Source: Methylotenera_A sp040387095 (GTDB taxonomy: Bacteria; Pseudomonadota; Gammaproteobacteria; Burkholderiales; Methylophilaceae). Taken from it: DNA of 64,000 nucleotides. Location of the stretch: positions 1 to 64,000 of the forward strand of contig JAZKEJ010000003.1 of the NCBI GenBank assembly GCA_040387095.1, read 5' to 3'. Positions 61,756 to 64,000 of this stretch are shown here, piece by piece. Numbering within the stretch: the stretch's first letter is position 1; every line of letters begins with the position of its first letter. The position numbers and the translations under genes are program-made. Below the pieces are notes generated by a model, which saw only the letters and a list, made by a program, of their open reading frames with translations, was not told where the DNA came from and ran no database searches.

Positions 61756-62985
61756 TTATGAGTTGGTTTTTTTAACCGTCATCTCGCGTAGCACCATCTC
61801 AGACGGTTCAGCAGGCAGTGACTCCCATGCATTACAGGCAGGACATTGCCAATGATACTGTTTGGCGCGAAAGCCACATTGATTACAATGATAAGTTGCG
61901 CGGTTGCTAATAGCGTTGCGCACTGTTTGTTGCATCAATTGCACATCCTGGTTATTAACATCATCTGCCATTGCACGTGCTTGCAGCAATTGGTCTAAGG
62001 TCGTTAAACTAGGTTGGCGGATCAGCTCATTGCGAGCAAGCTTGGCGGCTTTATCGGCGCCTTCTTCTGCCAAAGTAGCTTGATACAATACAGACATCAG
62101 TGATGGTAATTTGTAAGTTTCAATGTAAGTATTTAACAGGGCTAGACCATCTTTTAAATGATTGTTGCCTGTGTTTACAGTATCTACCAAGTCTAGTGCG
62201 CGGTAGCTTTTGAGCATTTTACTCGCCACCAAACCTAAATATTCAGGCTGTTGAAACTCAATGCGTTTCCAGTATGAAATGGCCATTTGATGATTGCCGG
62301 CACTTGTTTCGATATCGCCCAATAGTACATTGGCGCGTATACAATTTTTATTGGCATCCAAGGCTAATGCTAACTGACTTTGCGCTGCCTCTGCATTTTG
62401 TAAGATGATAAAGTTAATAGCTAATTCGCAGTAATATTGCGCAATTTCTATTCTAAACGGCACGCCAGATAAACGCTCAAGCTCAGTTGCGGTAGTGATG
62501 GCTTGCGCCCATTCGCGTTCGCGTACGTAAATTTCTAGCAGCGCACGCAACGCTGGCTGGCGGTAACGCTGATCTTCTAAACCTTTGTATAGCTCTTCAG
62601 CACGGTCAAACAAACCTGCTTTTAAATAATCCTGCGCCAGCTCCGCTTTAACCGCATTTTTTTGTGGTTCGGTTAACTCTTTTTTATCAAGCAAACTGAC
62701 ATGCAGATTAATGGCGCGATCCGTTTCTCCGGTACGCCTAAACAAGCTACCTAATGCAAAATGTAATTCCAGTGAGTCGGTATTGGCTAAAACGGCTTCA
62801 GAAAATGCTTCAACAGCTTTATCGTGCTGATCACTGATTAAAAAATTCAGGCCTTTAAAATAGGCGGCGGGGAGGGTGGTGGATTCTGAGAGTAATTGTC
62901 GAATGTCAACACGCGCGGCAATCCAGCCTAAAGTAAAAAATAGCGGTAAAACTAACAGCCACCAGTATTCAAATTCTATCATCAT
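61756..62985 (-). CDS. lapB: LPS assembly regulator LapB
   Basis: A 409-residue protein. One N-terminal transmembrane helix (about 6-22), nine or so TPR repeats, and a C-terminal rubredoxin-like zinc domain (YHCNQCGFRAKQYHWQCPACNAW). In E. coli it controls LpxC degradation by FtsH and so balances LPS and phospholipid. Two ATGs and a TTG overlap at the start; 62985 is chosen. Confidence 0.94.
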   Translation of the reverse strand: MMIEFEYWWLLVLPLFFTLGWIAARVDIRQLLSESTTLPAAYFKGLNFLISDQHDKAVEAFSEAVLANTDSLELHFALGSLFRRTGETDRAINLHVSLLDKKELTEPQKNAVKAELAQDYLKAGLFDRAEELYKGLEDQRYRQPALRALLEIYVREREWAQAITTATELERLSGVPFRIEIAQYYCELAINFIILQNAEAAQSQLALALDANKNCIRANVLLGDIETSAGNHQMAISYWKRIEFQQPEYLGLVASKMLKSYRALDLVDTVNTGNNHLKDGLALLNTYIETYKLPSLMSVLYQATLAEEGADKAAKLARNELIRQPSLTTLDQLLQARAMADDVNNQDVQLMQQTVRNAISNRATYHCNQCGFRAKQYHWQCPACNAWESLPAEPSEMVLREMTVKKTNS

Positions 62986-63139
62986 CAATCTTGAGTCAAT
63001 TATATAAAGGCATTTTACCCAAGCTTAGGCTTTATGACTAATGATTATTCTGGTGATTATTTTAGTCATTCTGAAGATCATTATTTTTGACGATGATTAA
63101 GATGTATGAAAAAGAAAAAGAAGTTTTTAGCAATAAAAA

Positions 63140-63160
63140 ACGGCGCAGGGTATGCGCCGT
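63140..63160 (-). terminator. Terminator of ihfB
   Basis: ACGGCGCA and TGCGCCGT around a 5-nt loop, followed on the minus strand by a T run. It lies 20 bp beyond the ihfB stop. Confidence 0.9.
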
Positions 63161-63179
63161 TTTGTGTGACTATCACGAT

Positions 63180-63464
63180 CTAAGTCGCGGAATCCACTCG
63201 ATCGCGCAACTCTTTACCTGCTTTAAAGTGTGGTACATGTTTTGCAGGTACTTGTACTTTGCTGCCAGTTTTTGGATTGCGACCCAAACGTGGCGGACGG
63301 TAATTCAAACTGAAACTACCAAATCCCCTGATTTCGATACGCTCACCAGTTGATAAGTTATCAGTCATTGCATCTAAAATCGCTTTAACGGATAACTCAG
63401 CGTCTTTCACAACCAGTTGTGGAAAACGCTCTGCTAATAAATTAATTAATTCTGATTTTGTCAT
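63180..63464 (-). CDS. ihfB: Integration host factor subunit beta
   Basis: A 94-residue HU-family DNA-bending protein, partner of IhfA. MTKSELINLLAERFP, IEIRGFGSFSL, and the arm RNPKTGSKV are diagnostic of the beta subunit. It lies directly downstream of rpsA, its usual place, and ends in a strong terminator. IHF would also be available to the tRNA-Pro element for recombination. Confidence 0.97.
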   Translation of the reverse strand: MTKSELINLLAERFPQLVVKDAELSVKAILDAMTDNLSTGERIEIRGFGSFSLNYRPPRLGRNPKTGSKVQVPAKHVPHFKAGKELRDRVDSAT

Positions 63465-63561
63465 GGCTTATAGTTGCCTTTAATTTAGCTTGTAATTATC
63501 TAACGTAAAAACGTCTTAAAATTAATATCGATTAACATCAAACTAGCTTTTTACTGCTGTT

Positions 63562-64000
63562 TTATTTTTTGCTATCCATTTTTGCTTTTAATAAAGCGCC
63601 AAGGTTAGTTGTACCCGCTGCTGCTGCGTCGTCTGCTGCTTTGGTTGAGCTATCTTCAACTTTAGCTTTTGCCGCTTTTGCTTTAGGTTTTGCTGCTTTG
63701 TCATCGCTAGATGATGAAGGTGTGGCACCTGACGGATCTTCTGTCAGTTGTTTAACACCAAGAGAAATACGTTCTTTCTCAACATCGATTGCTAAAATAA
63801 TGGCTTGTAACTCGTCACCTTTTTTGAAGTTGCGGATCGCTTCTTCGCCAGTTTGAGTCCAAGATAAGTCAGATAAGTGTACTAAACCGTCAATACCGCC
63901 AGCTAGGCCGATAAACACGCCAAAGTCAGTGATTGATTTGATTTGGCCAGATACTTTATCGTTTTTAGCGTGAGTAGCAGAGAAGTCATCCCAAGGGTTG
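63562..64000 (-). CDS. rpsA: 30S ribosomal protein S1, C-terminal part
   Basis: The reading frame is open to the right edge, so the 5' part lies outside. About 145 codons are present: the end of one S1 domain, a complete S1 domain (KVSGQIKSITDFGVFIGLAGGIDGLVHLSDLSW ... ISLGVKQL) and an Ala/Lys-rich tail. S1 binds mRNA at the ribosome. Upstream of ihfB as usual. Confidence 0.95.
   Translation of the reverse strand, partial: NPWDDFSATHAKNDKVSGQIKSITDFGVFIGLAGGIDGLVHLSDLSWTQTGEEAIRNFKKGDELQAIILAIDVEKERISLGVKQLTEDPSGATPSSSSDDKAAKPKAKAAKAKVEDSSTKAADDAAAAGTTNLGALLKAKMDSKK

Noticed and set aside
1..64000. CRISPR array
   Set aside because: I saw no series of regularly spaced identical repeats and no cas genes.

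Overview
The window reads as chromosome of a betaproteobacterial methylotroph of the Methylophilaceae, most like Methylotenera. This is inferred, not proven. The reasons are a cluster in mxaRSACKL order (methanol dehydrogenase maturation), the oxidative arm of hexose-phosphate metabolism (zwf, short-type gnd, pgl) that RuMP methylotrophs use as a dissimilatory cycle, a PepSY protein resembling the lanthanide-binding LanPepsy of Methylobacillus, and betaproteobacterial gene orders such as pyrG-kdsA-eno-ftsB.

Layout. (1) 1-4532 is a small integrated element in the 3' half of a tRNA-Pro(GGG) gene, bounded by 46-bp direct repeats. It carries a tyrosine integrase, an excisionase-like HTH protein, an AT-rich two-gene cassette (DUF262 protein plus HEPN-type protein) and a two-tyrosine HUH replication initiator, with large hairpins in its two non-coding stretches. 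(2) 5258-10456 is a compact aa3-type cytochrome c oxidase operon (DUF2244, coxB with a fused cytochrome c domain, coxA, coxC) followed by two paralogous small membrane proteins. It has no assembly genes. (3) 10700-17601 holds a dienelactone hydrolase remnant, phosphoglucomutase, a secreted EF-hand protein, a GH17 membrane protein, a retropepsin-like protease, a phosphomannomutase/phosphoglucomutase, a DUF3307 protein and IscX. (4) 18008-24302 holds glyA-nrdR-(unknown)-ribD-tatD, then mtnA next to a class II aldolase. (5) 24342-32040 holds an unknown membrane protein, an acetate-type symporter with its DUF485 partner, and pyrG-kdsA-eno-ftsB. (6) 32079-41385 holds ygfZ/ygfX-like genes, mxaRSACKL on the minus strand, and fabA-fabB. 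(7) 41439-48626 holds a DUF1439 lipoprotein, a Mth938-like protein, alaA-hom-thrC-thyA, the PepSY protein and folA. (8) 48669-55813 holds an Orn/Lys/Arg decarboxylase, a wHTH plus PD-(D/E)XK nuclease-like gene, dcd, zwf (crossed by a 10-N assembly gap), gnd and pgl. (9) 55830-64000 holds a peroxiredoxin, mrp, metG, a glycine-zipper protein, a ComEA-like protein, pyrF, lapB, ihfB and the end of rpsA.

The genes work together as central and one-carbon metabolism. glyA, thyA, folA, ygfZ and metG touch folate or C1 chemistry. zwf, pgl and gnd oxidise hexose phosphate, and the mxa cluster serves methanol oxidation. The accessory content is the tRNA-borne element and, possibly, the solitary nuclease-like gene at 50916-51662.

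The strongest candidate for an undescribed system is the DUF262-HEPN pair in the mini-element. A second theme is two secreted proteins, EF-hand and PepSY, that could bind lanthanides, in a genome that carries methanol dehydrogenase maturation genes.
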